Shown: positions 7,959 to 16,626, counted from the first letter of the stretch. The stretch is 64,000 bases of DNA from an uncultured Pseudomonas sp. (GCF_913774235.1 NZ_CAJYDW010000016.1:124001-188000), one strand, 5' to 3'. Translations and numbers: made by a program. Notes: generated by a model not told the origin, from the sequence alone.

Positions 7959-9347
7959 ATGAACGACGACCTTCCCTACCAGGACTGCGGCGAGCGCATC
8001 TGCATCGTCGGCGGCGGCCCCGGCGGCCTGTGCATGGCCCGCGCCCTCAAGCGCCGCGGCCTGGACTACGAGCAATTCGAGCGCCACAGCGACTTCGGCG
8101 GCGTCTGGGACCTGGATAACCCCGGCACGCCCATGTACGAATCCGCCCACTTCATCTCGTCGCGAGACCTCTCGGGCTTTCTCGACTATCCGATGCCCCG
8201 CGCCTTTCCCGACTATCCCGGCAATCGCCAGATCCTCGACTACCTGCGCGCCTTCGCCCGCACCTTCGGCCTCTATGCCCAGGCCCGCTTCAACACCGCC
8301 GTCGAACGGGTCGACAAGGATGCAGATGGCCGCTGGATCGTCACCCTCGACAGCGGTGAACGCCGCCGCTATCGGGCACTGATCTGCGCCACCGGCTGCA
8401 ACTGGGACCCCAACCTGCCGGAGATTCCGGGGCACTTCAGCGGCGAGATCCGCCATGCGGTCAGCTACCGGCGCGCGGCGGAATTCCAGGGCAAGCGGGT
8501 GCTCATCGTCGGTGCTGGCAATTCCGGGGCCGACATCGCCTGCGACGCCGCCGCCAATGCCGAGCGCGCCTTCATCAGTCTGAGGCGCGGCTACCACTTC
8601 ATCCCCAAGCACCTCTTCGGCGTGCCGGCGGACGTCTTCGGCGAACGCGGTCCGCGCCTGCCGCTGTGGCTGGAACGGCCGCTGTTCCAGGGGCTGCTGC
8701 GCCTGCTGCAGGGCGACCTGACCCGCTTCGGTCTGCCCAAGCCGGACCATCGCCTGTTCGAGAGTCATCCGTTGCTCAACAGCCAGCTGCTGCACCACCT
8801 GCAGCACGGCAATATCCAGGCGCGTCCGGATGTCTCCCACTTCGAGGGCGACCAGGTGGTGTTTCGCGATGGCAGCCGGGAGAGTCTCGACCTGGTGCTC
8901 TATGCCACCGGCTATCGCTGGAGTTGCCGCTACGCCGCCGACTATTTCACCTGGCAGCACGGCCGCCCGCAGCTCTATCTGTCCATCTTCAGTCGCGAGC
9001 ACGCCAATCTATTCGGCATCGGCTATCTGGAAACCAACTCCAGCGCCTACAAGCTGTTCGACCAGGAGGCCCACCTGATCGCCTGTCACCTGGCCGACCA
9101 GCTCCAGCGCCCGCATCAGGCCCGCGAATTCCAGGCGCTGATCCAGCAGGACGATCCGGACCTCTCCGGCGGCATCCGCTTCGTCGACTCGCCACGCCAC
9201 GCCGTCTACCTGGAGGTGCACGCCCTGCAGAACTACCTGCGCCAGCTGCGGCGCCGGCTGGGCTGGAGCGCGTTGACCCCGGGCTATTTCGATCCCCTGC
9301 GCCAGGCGCCCGAGCCGCTTCCGGCCAGCCTGCCCACCCCGTCCTGA
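7959..9347 (+). CDS. Flavin-containing monooxygenase
   Basis: A 462-residue FAD/NADPH oxygenase. The FAD-binding GGGPGGLCMARAL is near residue 17 and the NADPH-binding GAGNSGADIAC is near residue 180. The FMO/Baeyer-Villiger fingerprint appears as FSGEIRHAVSY just before the second motif (FxGxxxHxxxY rather than the usual W). It probably inserts one oxygen atom into a hydrophobic or carbonyl-containing substrate. An SDR gene follows after 12 bases and a divergent AraC-type regulator precedes it, a common arrangement for a small inducible oxidation pathway. Substrate unknown. The upstream in-frame extension overlaps the promoter region and is not used. Confidence 0.88.
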   Translation: MNDDLPYQDCGERICIVGGGPGGLCMARALKRRGLDYEQFERHSDFGGVWDLDNPGTPMYESAHFISSRDLSGFLDYPMPRAFPDYPGNRQILDYLRAFARTFGLYAQARFNTAVERVDKDADGRWIVTLDSGERRRYRALICATGCNWDPNLPEIPGHFSGEIRHAVSYRRAAEFQGKRVLIVGAGNSGADIACDAAANAERAFISLRRGYHFIPKHLFGVPADVFGERGPRLPLWLERPLFQGLLRLLQGDLTRFGLPKPDHRLFESHPLLNSQLLHHLQHGNIQARPDVSHFEGDQVVFRDGSRESLDLVLYATGYRWSCRYAADYFTWQHGRPQLYLSIFSREHANLFGIGYLETNSSAYKLFDQEAHLIACHLADQLQRPHQAREFQALIQQDDPDLSGGIRFVDSPRHAVYLEVHALQNYLRQLRRRLGWSALTPGYFDPLRQAPEPLPASLPTPS

Positions 9348-9359
9348 GCGAGCCTGCCC

Positions 9360-10226
9360 ATGAGCGACGTTATCCTGATCACCGGTGCCGCCGGCGGCAT
9401 CGGTCAATGCCTGGCGCGGCAACTCAGCCGCCGGCCGGTCCAGCTGGTCCTGGTGGATCGCGACGCCAGGGGCCTGGCCGCCCTGCGCGCCGAGCTGGGC
9501 GAAGCCACCCTGACCTACGCCGCTGATCTCTGCGACGAAGACCAGTTGGCCGCCCTGATCGACTTCGTCCAGCAGCGCTGCGGTCGCCTCGACGCCCTGG
9601 TCAACAACGCCGCCATCGTCCGCGTTGGCCCCCTGACCGAACGCAGTCCGGCCAGCATTCGCCAGGAACTCGACATCAACCTGCTGGCCCCCCTGCTGCT
9701 CTCGCGGCTGGCTATCCCCCTGCTCCGACGCTCGACCAATGCCCGGCTGGTCACCACCGTCTCCCTGGCGGGCATCTTTCCCACCCCGGAGAGCCCCGTC
9801 TATTGCGCCAGCAAGTTCGGCCTGCGCGGCGCCATGCTCGCCCTGGCCCAGGATCTCGCGCCCCAGGGCATCCGCGTCTGCTGCGTCCTGCCGTCGGCCA
9901 CCGACACCCCGATGCTGCGCCACGAGGCCATCGCCGGCGGCAATGCCCTGCAATTCATGGATCCGCCCCAGTCACCCGAGACGGTGGCGCGGTTGCTGGT
10001 CCGGGTGCTGGATCGACCGCGTCTGGAAAGCGCCCCGCGCGCTGGCGAACTCTGGCTGAGTCGCCTGGCGATGCTGGTGCCCGATCTGCTGCCGCGCCTG
10101 TTGCCGTTCTTTCAGCGCCGTGGCGAGCGTGGCCTACGCCGCTATCTAAGCGACCTGGAGCAACGCGGCCTGGCCGAACGGCACGAGGGCGCCTGGCGCC
10201 TGCGTCCGGACGACCAGCCCGACTAG
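9360..10226 (+). CDS. Short-chain dehydrogenase/reductase
   Basis: A 288-residue classical SDR. The nucleotide-binding TGAAGGIG is at residues 8-15, NNAA near 84, the catalytic Ser is in VSLAG and the catalytic YCASK near residue 150. A C-terminal extension of about 60 residues after the Rossmann core is longer than usual. It is the second gene of the unit headed by the flavin monooxygenase and may oxidise the alcohol or reduce the ketone in the same pathway. Confidence 0.87.
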   Translation: MSDVILITGAAGGIGQCLARQLSRRPVQLVLVDRDARGLAALRAELGEATLTYAADLCDEDQLAALIDFVQQRCGRLDALVNNAAIVRVGPLTERSPASIRQELDINLLAPLLLSRLAIPLLRRSTNARLVTTVSLAGIFPTPESPVYCASKFGLRGAMLALAQDLAPQGIRVCCVLPSATDTPMLRHEAIAGGNALQFMDPPQSPETVARLLVRVLDRPRLESAPRAGELWLSRLAMLVPDLLPRLLPFFQRRGERGLRRYLSDLEQRGLAERHEGAWRLRPDDQPD

Positions 10227-10241
10227 CCTTCTTTCGGAAAC

Positions 10242-10263
10242 AAAAAAGGGGCCCGAGGGCCCC
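10242..10263 (-). terminator. Rho-independent terminator of the pycAB operon
   Basis: On the minus strand GGGGCCC, loop TC, GGGCCCC is followed by TTTTTTG. It lies 19 bases past the pycB stop. The same hairpin may also serve the SDR gene coming from the other side, but the T-run favours the minus strand. Confidence 0.85.
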
Positions 10264-10282
10264 AAGGGAAATCGAAGTGATC

Positions 10283-12088
10283 TCAGCCTTCGATTTCGAT
10301 CAAGACTTCGCCCGGATTGACCCGGTCACCCTTGGCCACCCGCACCGCGGTGACCGTGCCGGCGATGGGCGCCTGGATCTCGGTTTCCATCTTCATGGCT
10401 TCGGTGACCAGCACGCCCTGCCCGGCCTTGACCTGGTCGCCCTCCTTCACCAGCACCTCGACGATGTTGCCCGGCATGGTGGTGCTGACGTCGCCCGGAC
10501 GCTCCGCCTGGCGCCGCCGCTGGCCGCCATCGGCGACGAAGTCGCCACTGGCCTCGAACACCACCTCTTCCGGCACCCCGTCGATGGACAGATAGAAGTG
10601 CCGCTTGCCCTCGGTCTTCAGGCCGATGCCAGTGATGTCTACCTGATAGGTCTCGCCATGCACGTCGACGCTGAAGGCGGTCGGCACGCCCTGGCCGCCC
10701 ACTGCCGCCACGCCATCCGCACTGGGGATGGGCAGCAAGGCTTCCGGCACCAGGGTGCCGGCTGCGCGTTCCTCGAGGAACTTGCGGCCGATGTCGGGGA
10801 ACATGGCGAAGGTCAGGACGTCTTCTTCGCTCTGGGCCAGGTCACCGATGTCGGCCCGCAGGCGCGCCAGTTCCGGGCTGAGCAGATCGGCGGGACGGAC
10901 GTCGATGACCTCTTCCTGGCCAATGGCCTGCTTGCGCAACTGCTCGCAGATCTCGCCCGGCGCCTTGCCGTAGCGGCCCTGCAGATAGAGCTTCACCTCG
11001 TTGGTGATGGTCTTGTAGCGCTCGCCGGCCAGCACGTTGAAGAACGCCTGGGTACCGACGATCTGCGAGGTCGGGGTGACCAGGGGCGGATAGCCCAGGT
11101 CCTTGCGCACCCGCGGGATCTCTTCCAGCACCTCGTTCATGCGATTGAGGGCGCCCTGTTCGCGCAACTGGTTGGCCAGATTGGAAATCATCCCGCCCGG
11201 CACCTGGTTGACCTGCACCCGGGTGTCGACGCCGGTGAACTCGCTCTCGAACTGGTGGTACTTCTTGCGCACCGCATGGAAATACAGGCCGATCTCCTGC
11301 AGCAGCTCCAGGTCCAGGCCGGTGTCATAGGGCGTGTCGCGCAGGGCCGCGACCATGGATTCGGTCCCTGGGTGGCTGGTGCCCCAGGCCATGCTGGAGA
11401 TCGCCGTGTCGATGCGATCGGCGCCATTCTCCACCGCCTTTAGCTGGCACATGGCGGCCACCCCGGCGGTGTCGTGGGAATGCACCACCACGTCCAGGGT
11501 CAGGGCCTCCTTGAGCGCCTTGACCAGCTCGCCAGTGGCATAGGGTGTCAGCAGACCAGCCATGTCCTTGATGGCGATGGAATCCACGCCCAGGTCAGCC
11601 ATGCGCCGCGCCTGGTCGACGAAGGCCGCCACGGTATGCACCGGGCTGGTGGTGTAGCAGAGGGTGCCCTGGGCGTGCTTGCCGGTCGCCTTGACCGCGC
11701 GGATGGCGGTTTCCAGGTTACGCACATCGTTCATAGCATCGAAGATGCGGAAGACGTCGGTGCCATTGGCCGCGGCGCGCTCGACAAAGGCCTCGACCAC
11801 GTCGTCGCTGTAGTGCCGGTAGCCCAAGAGGTTCTGGCCACGCAGGAGCATCTGCAGGCGGGTATTGGGCAAGGCCTTGCGCAGCTGGCGCAGGCGCTCC
11901 CAGGGATCTTCTTTGAGAAAGCGCACGCAGGCGTCGAAGGTGGCGCCGCCCCAGACTTCCAGCGACCAGTAGCCGACCTGGTCGAGCTTGGCGCAGATCG
12001 GCAGCATGTCTTCGGTGCGCATGCGGGTCGCCAGCAGCGATTGGTGGGCGTCGCGCAGGATGGTGTCGGTGATCTGGATGGTTTTCAT
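10283..12088 (-). CDS. pycB: Pyruvate carboxylase subunit B (carboxyltransferase plus biotinyl domain)
   Basis: A 601-residue subunit of the two-part pyruvate carboxylase of pseudomonads, which makes oxaloacetate from pyruvate. It is also similar to the oxaloacetate decarboxylase alpha subunit. An N-terminal TIM-barrel carboxyltransferase domain starts ITDTILRDAHQSLLATR. The C-terminal biotinyl domain carries EAMKM, with the biotinylated Lys near residue 566. It follows pycA by 13 bases. The ATG chosen skips a 9-residue extension. No membrane decarboxylase subunits are nearby, which favours carboxylase over sodium-pump decarboxylase. Confidence 0.93.
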   Translation of the reverse strand: MKTIQITDTILRDAHQSLLATRMRTEDMLPICAKLDQVGYWSLEVWGGATFDACVRFLKEDPWERLRQLRKALPNTRLQMLLRGQNLLGYRHYSDDVVEAFVERAAANGTDVFRIFDAMNDVRNLETAIRAVKATGKHAQGTLCYTTSPVHTVAAFVDQARRMADLGVDSIAIKDMAGLLTPYATGELVKALKEALTLDVVVHSHDTAGVAAMCQLKAVENGADRIDTAISSMAWGTSHPGTESMVAALRDTPYDTGLDLELLQEIGLYFHAVRKKYHQFESEFTGVDTRVQVNQVPGGMISNLANQLREQGALNRMNEVLEEIPRVRKDLGYPPLVTPTSQIVGTQAFFNVLAGERYKTITNEVKLYLQGRYGKAPGEICEQLRKQAIGQEEVIDVRPADLLSPELARLRADIGDLAQSEEDVLTFAMFPDIGRKFLEERAAGTLVPEALLPIPSADGVAAVGGQGVPTAFSVDVHGETYQVDITGIGLKTEGKRHFYLSIDGVPEEVVFEASGDFVADGGQRRRQAERPGDVSTTMPGNIVEVLVKEGDQVKAGQGVLVTEAMKMETEIQAPIAGTVTAVRVAKGDRVNPGEVLIEIEG

Positions 12089-12101
12089 TGTTCTGTCGTC
12101 C

Positions 12102-13517
12102 TTACAAACCGGCATGGGCGGCGATGGCGGCGGCGATGGCGATGGCCAGGTGCGTCGGGTTGCGCTTGATCGAGTACTGGGTCAGCTCCGGATGGCTTTC
12201 CACGAAGCTGGTGTTGAAGCGCCCGCTGCGGAATTCCGGATCGCGCAGGATGGCCTCGTAATAGGGCGCGGTGGTCTTCACCCCCTGCACGCGCATGTCG
12301 TCCAGGGCGCGCAAGCCGCGATCCATGGCCTCTTCCCAGGTCAGCGCCCAGACGATCAGCTTTAGGCACATGGAGTCGTAGTACGGCGGGATCACGTAGC
12401 CGGTATAGATGGCCGTGTCGGTGCGTACCCCCGGTCCGCCGGGTGCGTAGTAGCGGGTGATCTTGCCGAAGCTCGGCAGGAAGTTGTTCTTCGGATCTTC
12501 GGCGTTGATGCGGAACTGCAGGGCGAAGCCGCGGTGCTGGACGTCTTCTTGGGCAAAGGACAGCGGCAGGCCGGAGGCGATGCGGATCTGCTCGCGGACG
12601 ATGTCGATGCCGGTGATTTCCTCGGTGATGGTGTGCTCCACCTGCACCCGGGTGTTCATCTCCATGAAATACACCTCGCCCTCGGCGAGCAGGAATTCCA
12701 CGGTGCCGGCGTTCTCGTAGCCCACAGCCTTGGCCGCGCGCACGGCGAGATCACCGATATAGGCGCGCTGCTCGGGGGTGAGCTGCGGGCTGGGCGCGAT
12801 CTCGATCAGCTTCTGGTTGCGGCGCTGGATGGAACAGTCGCGCTCGAACAGGTGCACGGTGTTGCCGTGGCTGTCGGCGAGGATCTGCGCCTCGATGTGC
12901 TTGGGATTGACGATGCACTTCTCGAGGAACACCTCGGCTGAGCCGAAAGCCTTGGTCGCTTCGGAGATCACCCGCGGATAGGCCTGCTCCAGCTCTTCGC
13001 GGGAATTGCAGCGGCGGATACCGCGCCCACCGCCGCCGGAGGTGGCCTTGAGCATCACCGGATAGCCGATGCGATCCCCTTCGCGCAGGGCCTCGGCGAG
13101 ATCCGCCACATTGCCTTCGGTGCCGGGCGTGCAGGGTACGCCAGCAGCCATCATGCTGCGGCGCGCCTCGGTCTTGTCACCCATGCGGCGGATGACCTCG
13201 GCGGACGGCCCGATGAATCTGATGCCGCGCTGGGCACAGATTTCCGCCAGCTCGGCGTTTTCCGAGAGGAAGCCATAGCCGGGATGCAGGGCATCGCAGC
13301 CAGTCTCCACGGCGAGGTTCACCAGCTTGCGCGGATTGAGATAACCCTCCAGCGGATCGCTGCCGATGCCATGGGCTTCGTCGGCACGTTTCACGTGGAG
13401 CGCCTGGCGATCGGCATCGGAGTAGACCGCCACCGAGCGAATGCCCATCTCGGCACAGGCCCGCACGATACGCACGGCAATCTCGCCCCGATTGGCGATG
13501 AGTATCTTCTTGATCAC
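12102..13517 (-). CDS. pycA: Pyruvate carboxylase subunit A (biotin carboxylase)
   Basis: A 471-residue ATP-dependent biotin carboxylase subunit. ATP-grasp features include KATSGGGGRGIRRC and MEMNTRVQVEHTITEEITG. It carboxylates the biotin carried on PycB. It is of normal length for the subunit and lacks a biotinyl domain of its own, as expected for the two-subunit enzyme. It is first in the pycAB operon and divergent from the LysR gene that probably controls it. AccC is closely related, but the pycB neighbour settles the assignment. Confidence 0.94.
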   Translation of the reverse strand: MIKKILIANRGEIAVRIVRACAEMGIRSVAVYSDADRQALHVKRADEAHGIGSDPLEGYLNPRKLVNLAVETGCDALHPGYGFLSENAELAEICAQRGIRFIGPSAEVIRRMGDKTEARRSMMAAGVPCTPGTEGNVADLAEALREGDRIGYPVMLKATSGGGGRGIRRCNSREELEQAYPRVISEATKAFGSAEVFLEKCIVNPKHIEAQILADSHGNTVHLFERDCSIQRRNQKLIEIAPSPQLTPEQRAYIGDLAVRAAKAVGYENAGTVEFLLAEGEVYFMEMNTRVQVEHTITEEITGIDIVREQIRIASGLPLSFAQEDVQHRGFALQFRINAEDPKNNFLPSFGKITRYYAPGGPGVRTDTAIYTGYVIPPYYDSMCLKLIVWALTWEEAMDRGLRALDDMRVQGVKTTAPYYEAILRDPEFRSGRFNTSFVESHPELTQYSIKRNPTHLAIAIAAAIAAHAGL

Positions 13518-13620
13518 ACCTGGCTCCTTGTCTGCTGCAGCCTGCAGCCGCTTGTTATTGCCGGTGCCTTGAAGCTACGCCTAGGCCTCTCTTATGGAAA
13601 ATAAATAATTGTTGGATACT

Positions 13621-13640
13621 CCATAAGTCATAACTTATGG
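13621..13640. promoter_or_regulatory. Perfect palindrome in the pycA-pycR intergenic region
   Basis: CCATAAGT, loop CATA, ACTTATGG: eight-base arms, perfect. The inner ATAAG..CTTAT has the shape of a LysR-type recognition site. It lies directly before the earliest possible ATG of the LysR gene, so it probably serves autoregulation and control of the divergent pycA promoter. Confidence 0.65.
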
Positions 13641-13655
13641 ATGCAGCCGATGCCC

Positions 13656-14630
13656 ATGCGCAAGCCGTTGATGCGGCTTACTTTTCGCCAATTGCAGGTA
13701 TTCGAGGCCGTCTGCGAAGCGCGCTCCTACAGCCGGGCAGCCGACATCATGGCGCTGACCCAACCGGCGGTGAGCCTGCAGGTCCGCCAACTCGAAGAGG
13801 TGGTGGGCACGCCGCTGTTCAACTACGTCAATCGCACCCTCTACCTCACCGAAGCCGGCGAAGCCCTGCGCCAGACCGGACGCGATCTCTTCGCCCGTCT
13901 GGGCAGCCTGGACATGCAGCTGTCGAATCTGCGCGGCGCCCTGCACGGCCAGTTACGCCTGGGGGTGGAAAGCAGTGCCCAGTACCTGGCGCCACACCTG
14001 TTCGGCCAGTTCCGCAGCAGTCATCCCCAGGTCAATCTGGCGTTGACCGTGGGCAACCACGCCCGGGTGCTGCGGCGATTGACGGAAAATCGCGAGGACG
14101 TGGCGCTGATGTCCGGGGTGCCGAGCGGCGCGGACCTGGAGTTCCTGCCCTTGCTGGATAACGCCATCGTCGCCGTGGCGCGCCCGGGCCACGCCCTGGC
14201 CGGGCGCAACGGCCTGACCCTGCGCGAGCTGACGGCCTATCCGCTGCTGGTCCGCGAAGTCGGCTCGGGCACGCGCCAGGCCTGCGAGGACTATCTCAAG
14301 CAGAAACGCGCCCACTTCGCCGAGCAGTTGGAGATCGGCGCCTTCGAGGCGCAACGCGAAGCGGTCCGCGCCGGCCTCGGCCTGGCCCTGCTGCCGCGCC
14401 AGGCCATTCGCAGCGATCTCGCCGCCGGCAGCCTGGTCGAACTGGACGTCACCGACCTGCCGCTACGGCGCTCCTGGTGCGTGGTCCATCCACGCAGCAA
14501 GCCGCTGTCGCCGGTGGCGCGAGCCTTCGTCGACTATCTGCGCAGTCAGCGCAGCCTGATCAATGCGTTAGGTATTGCGCTGGAGCCGGCTGCCGGCGCT
14601 GGGCCTGGCGCTCGTCCAGCAGCTGATTGA
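13656..14630 (+). CDS. pycR: LysR family regulator of pyruvate carboxylase
   Basis: A 324-residue LysR protein with an N-terminal winged helix (FRQLQVFEAVCEARSYSRAA, then TQPAVSLQVRQLEEV) and a C-terminal substrate-binding domain. It is divergent from pycAB, as in P. aeruginosa where PycR controls pyruvate carboxylase. Four ATGs lie close together (13641, 13650, 13656, 13671) and none has a clear Shine-Dalgarno sequence. I chose MRKPLMRLT because it matches the start I recall for the P. aeruginosa protein. The first ATG touches the palindrome at 13621. Confidence 0.87.
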   Translation: MRKPLMRLTFRQLQVFEAVCEARSYSRAADIMALTQPAVSLQVRQLEEVVGTPLFNYVNRTLYLTEAGEALRQTGRDLFARLGSLDMQLSNLRGALHGQLRLGVESSAQYLAPHLFGQFRSSHPQVNLALTVGNHARVLRRLTENREDVALMSGVPSGADLEFLPLLDNAIVAVARPGHALAGRNGLTLRELTAYPLLVREVGSGTRQACEDYLKQKRAHFAEQLEIGAFEAQREAVRAGLGLALLPRQAIRSDLAAGSLVELDVTDLPLRRSWCVVHPRSKPLSPVARAFVDYLRSQRSLINALGIALEPAAGAGPGARPAAD

Positions 14631-14781
14631 GAAACAGCAGCTCATCGAGTTCCACCGCCAGGCGCTGTTCTTCGGCACGGGCTTCGATGGCGCGGCGAAA
14701 CTTCATCCGCCGTTGATCCTGTAGCTTTCTGCGAGTCTTGCTGTCGAGACGAAGGCTGGATTCCTGGACGAGAGCGGTCAT
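14560..14781 (-). CDS. Small hypothetical protein, convergent with pycR
   Basis: A 73-residue, highly charged, probably helical protein. The first two thirds (SKTRRKLQDQRRMKFRRAIE, then EEQRLAVELDELLFLNQLL) look like a short coiled coil; the tail is Gln/Pro-rich. It has an excellent ribosome site (GGAGGA, 6 bases upstream) and lies between pycR and the RpiR-type gene. Its last 71 bases overlap the 3' end of pycR on the other strand. I do not recognise a family. The ribosome site argues it is real. Confidence 0.6.
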   Translation of the reverse strand: MTALVQESSLRLDSKTRRKLQDQRRMKFRRAIEARAEEQRLAVELDELLFLNQLLDERQAQRRQPAPAQYLTH

Positions 14782-14855
14782 GCCTATTCCTCCGGGCTGG
14801 GATCGGAATGGGCAGCTTCCCCCTTACAGGTGACCGTTTGGCGACAGTAAGACGA

Positions 14856-15725
14856 CTATTGGGTGTCGCTGTGCTTGGTCGATTTCGACGACAGCCGCAG
14901 GCTGCGCAAGCTGCGCTTCACGCCCTTGAGATGCTCGACCAGCGCCGGTCCGCGCGACATAGCCACGCCCATGGCCAGGACGTCGATCACCACGAGGTGG
15001 GCGATGCGCGAGGTCAGGGGCACATAGATGTCGGTGTCTTCGTGCACGTCGATAGCGATGTTCACCGTCGACAGATCGGCCAGCGGCGTCTGTCCCGGGC
15101 AGATGGTGATCAGCGCGGCGCCATTGTCGCGCACCAGGTTGGCGGTGATCAGCAGGTCCTTGGACCGCCCCGACTGGGAGATGCAGATGGCGGCATCGGA
15201 GGGCGTCAGGGTCGCCGCCGACATGGCCTGCATGTGCGGATCGGAATAGGCGGTGGCGCTGAGCTGCAGGCGGAAGAACTTGTGCTGGGCGTCGTTGGCC
15301 ACCGAGCCCGAGGCGCCGAAGCCGTAGAACATCACCCGCTGCGCCTTGGCGATGGCCTCGATGGCCGTCTCCAGGGCGCGCATGTCGAGGCGCTCACGTA
15401 CGTCCATCAGGGTATGCAGGGTGGTGTCGAAGATCTTCAGGCTGAAGTCCTCCACCGCATCGTTCTCGTGGATGGCGAACTGGCCGAAACTGGCCCCCGC
15501 CGCCAGGCTCTGCGCCAGGCGCAGCTTGAGATCCTGGAAGCCATCGCAACCAATCGCGCGGCAGAAACGCACGATGGTGGGCTCGCTGACGCCGACGTTG
15601 TGGGCCAGATCGGCCATGGAGCTGTGCATGACGGCAGCCGGATCCACCATGACCTGCTCGGCGACCTTGAGCTCCGACTTGCGCAGCAGGTGGCGGGATT
15701 GAGCAATGTGTTGCATGAGGTTCAC
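14856..15725 (-). CDS. RpiR/HexR family transcriptional regulator
   Basis: A 289-residue regulator with an N-terminal RpiR helix-turn-helix (VGVSEPTIVRFCRAIG, about residues 40-55) and a C-terminal SIS sugar-phosphate-binding domain (FYGFGASGSVANDAQHK). It resembles the HexR paralogue that follows PycR in P. aeruginosa; there zwf and edd-type genes are linked, but here an hcp gene follows instead. I use the GTG at 15725 (MNLMQHIA); the next ATG is three codons on, and a longer frame runs through the operator at 15751-15777. The target genes are not evident. Confidence 0.83.
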   Translation of the reverse strand: MNLMQHIAQSRHLLRKSELKVAEQVMVDPAAVMHSSMADLAHNVGVSEPTIVRFCRAIGCDGFQDLKLRLAQSLAAGASFGQFAIHENDAVEDFSLKIFDTTLHTLMDVRERLDMRALETAIEAIAKAQRVMFYGFGASGSVANDAQHKFFRLQLSATAYSDPHMQAMSAATLTPSDAAICISQSGRSKDLLITANLVRDNGAALITICPGQTPLADLSTVNIAIDVHEDTDIYVPLTSRIAHLVVIDVLAMGVAMSRGPALVEHLKGVKRSLRSLRLSSKSTKHSDTQ

Positions 15726-15750
15726 AGGCGTATCTCGTCTAGCAGAGGGG

Positions 15751-15777
15751 ATGTAGTGCCTGGCACTTATACTACAT
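15751..15777. promoter_or_regulatory. Nested inverted repeat upstream of the RpiR gene
   Basis: ATGTAGT and ACTACAT face each other across 13 bases, and a second palindrome GTGCC-T-GGCAC (15756-15766) lies inside. HexR sites have TGTART..AYTACA arms about three bases apart; here the arms are about one helical turn farther apart. This is a likely autoregulatory operator of the RpiR protein. The rest of 15778-16069 holds no gene, only the promoter region of hcp. Confidence 0.5.
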
Positions 15778-15999
15778 AACGTCTGCCAAGGCTCTTGCTC
15801 ATTACGATTCAGCACGGCCGCACGGGGCGTCGCGCCTGGCTTCGCGTAGTCTTCACCGGACCGGACTACCGGCTGCAGGTCAACTTTTTCCAGCGGCGCG
15901 CAAGCTTCTGCGCAACTCCTTGAGCACCCGCGCACAGTCGCCCTGCCACGGCGCCGCCGATTTTTAGCAAGTCAATGATTTTGAAAGATTTTTCACGAG

Positions 16000-16016
16000 C
16001 TGGCATGGCGTTTGTC
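16000..16016 (+). promoter_or_regulatory. Possible sigma-54 promoter of hcp
   Basis: CTGGCATGGCGTTTGTC keeps the -24 GG and the spacing of YTGGCACGRNNNTTGCW but has GT instead of GC at -12. It lies 54 bases before the hcp start. Orphan hcp genes of pseudomonads are often RpoN-controlled, which makes the match plausible but unproven. Confidence 0.3.
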
Positions 16017-16069
16017 TGATCACTGCTCACCCGGGCCATGAAGCCCATCCACCAGGCAAGGAGAGCACC

Positions 16070-16588
16070 ATGCCAACACCCGCGTATCTGTCCCTCGAAG
16101 GCACCAAGCAAGGCTTGATCACCGCCGGCACCTTCACCGAGGACTCGGTCGGCAACATCTTCCAGGAAGGTCACGAAGACCAGATCCTGGTCCAGGCCTT
16201 CAACCACCAGGTGATCATCCCGCGCGATCCCCAGTCCGGCCAGCCCACCGGCCAGCGCGTGCACAAGCCGCTGATGATCACCAAGGTCTTCGACAAGGCC
16301 TCGCCGCTGATCTTCAACGCCCTGACCTCCGGCGAACGCCTGAACAAGTGCCGCCTGGAGTGGTACCGCACCTCGGCCACCGGCACCCAGGAGCACTACT
16401 TCACCATCGAACTGGAAGACGCCATCATCGTCGACGTCCAGTCGCGCATGCCCAACTGCCAGGACCCGAGCATGGCCCACTTCACCCACCTGGAAGACGT
16501 CTACTTCACCTACCGCAAGATCGTCTGGACCCACGAAGTCTCCGGCACCTCCGGCTCTGACGACTGGCGTTCGCCGATCGCCGCCTGA
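16070..16588 (+). CDS. hcp: Type VI secretion tube protein Hcp (orphan)
   Basis: A 172-residue Hcp. Monomers form hexameric rings that stack into the T6SS tube and are released from the cell. The N-terminal stretch MPTPAYLSLEGTKQGLITAG and the EHYFTIELEDAIIVDV strands are typical of the Hcp2-like family. The ribosome site AAGGAG is strong. No tss, vgrG or effector gene is adjacent, so it is an orphan copy whose secretion machine would be elsewhere. No C-terminal toxin domain is attached. Confidence 0.92.
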   Translation: MPTPAYLSLEGTKQGLITAGTFTEDSVGNIFQEGHEDQILVQAFNHQVIIPRDPQSGQPTGQRVHKPLMITKVFDKASPLIFNALTSGERLNKCRLEWYRTSATGTQEHYFTIELEDAIIVDVQSRMPNCQDPSMAHFTHLEDVYFTYRKIVWTHEVSGTSGSDDWRSPIAA

Positions 16589-16626
16589 TGGCCCGGCCGT
16601 TACGGCCACGCGCGTTTCCTACCCGC

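Noticed and set aside
13388-13401. parS-like GTTTCACGTGGAGC in pycA
   Set aside because: Two mismatches and inside a coding region; too weak to list.
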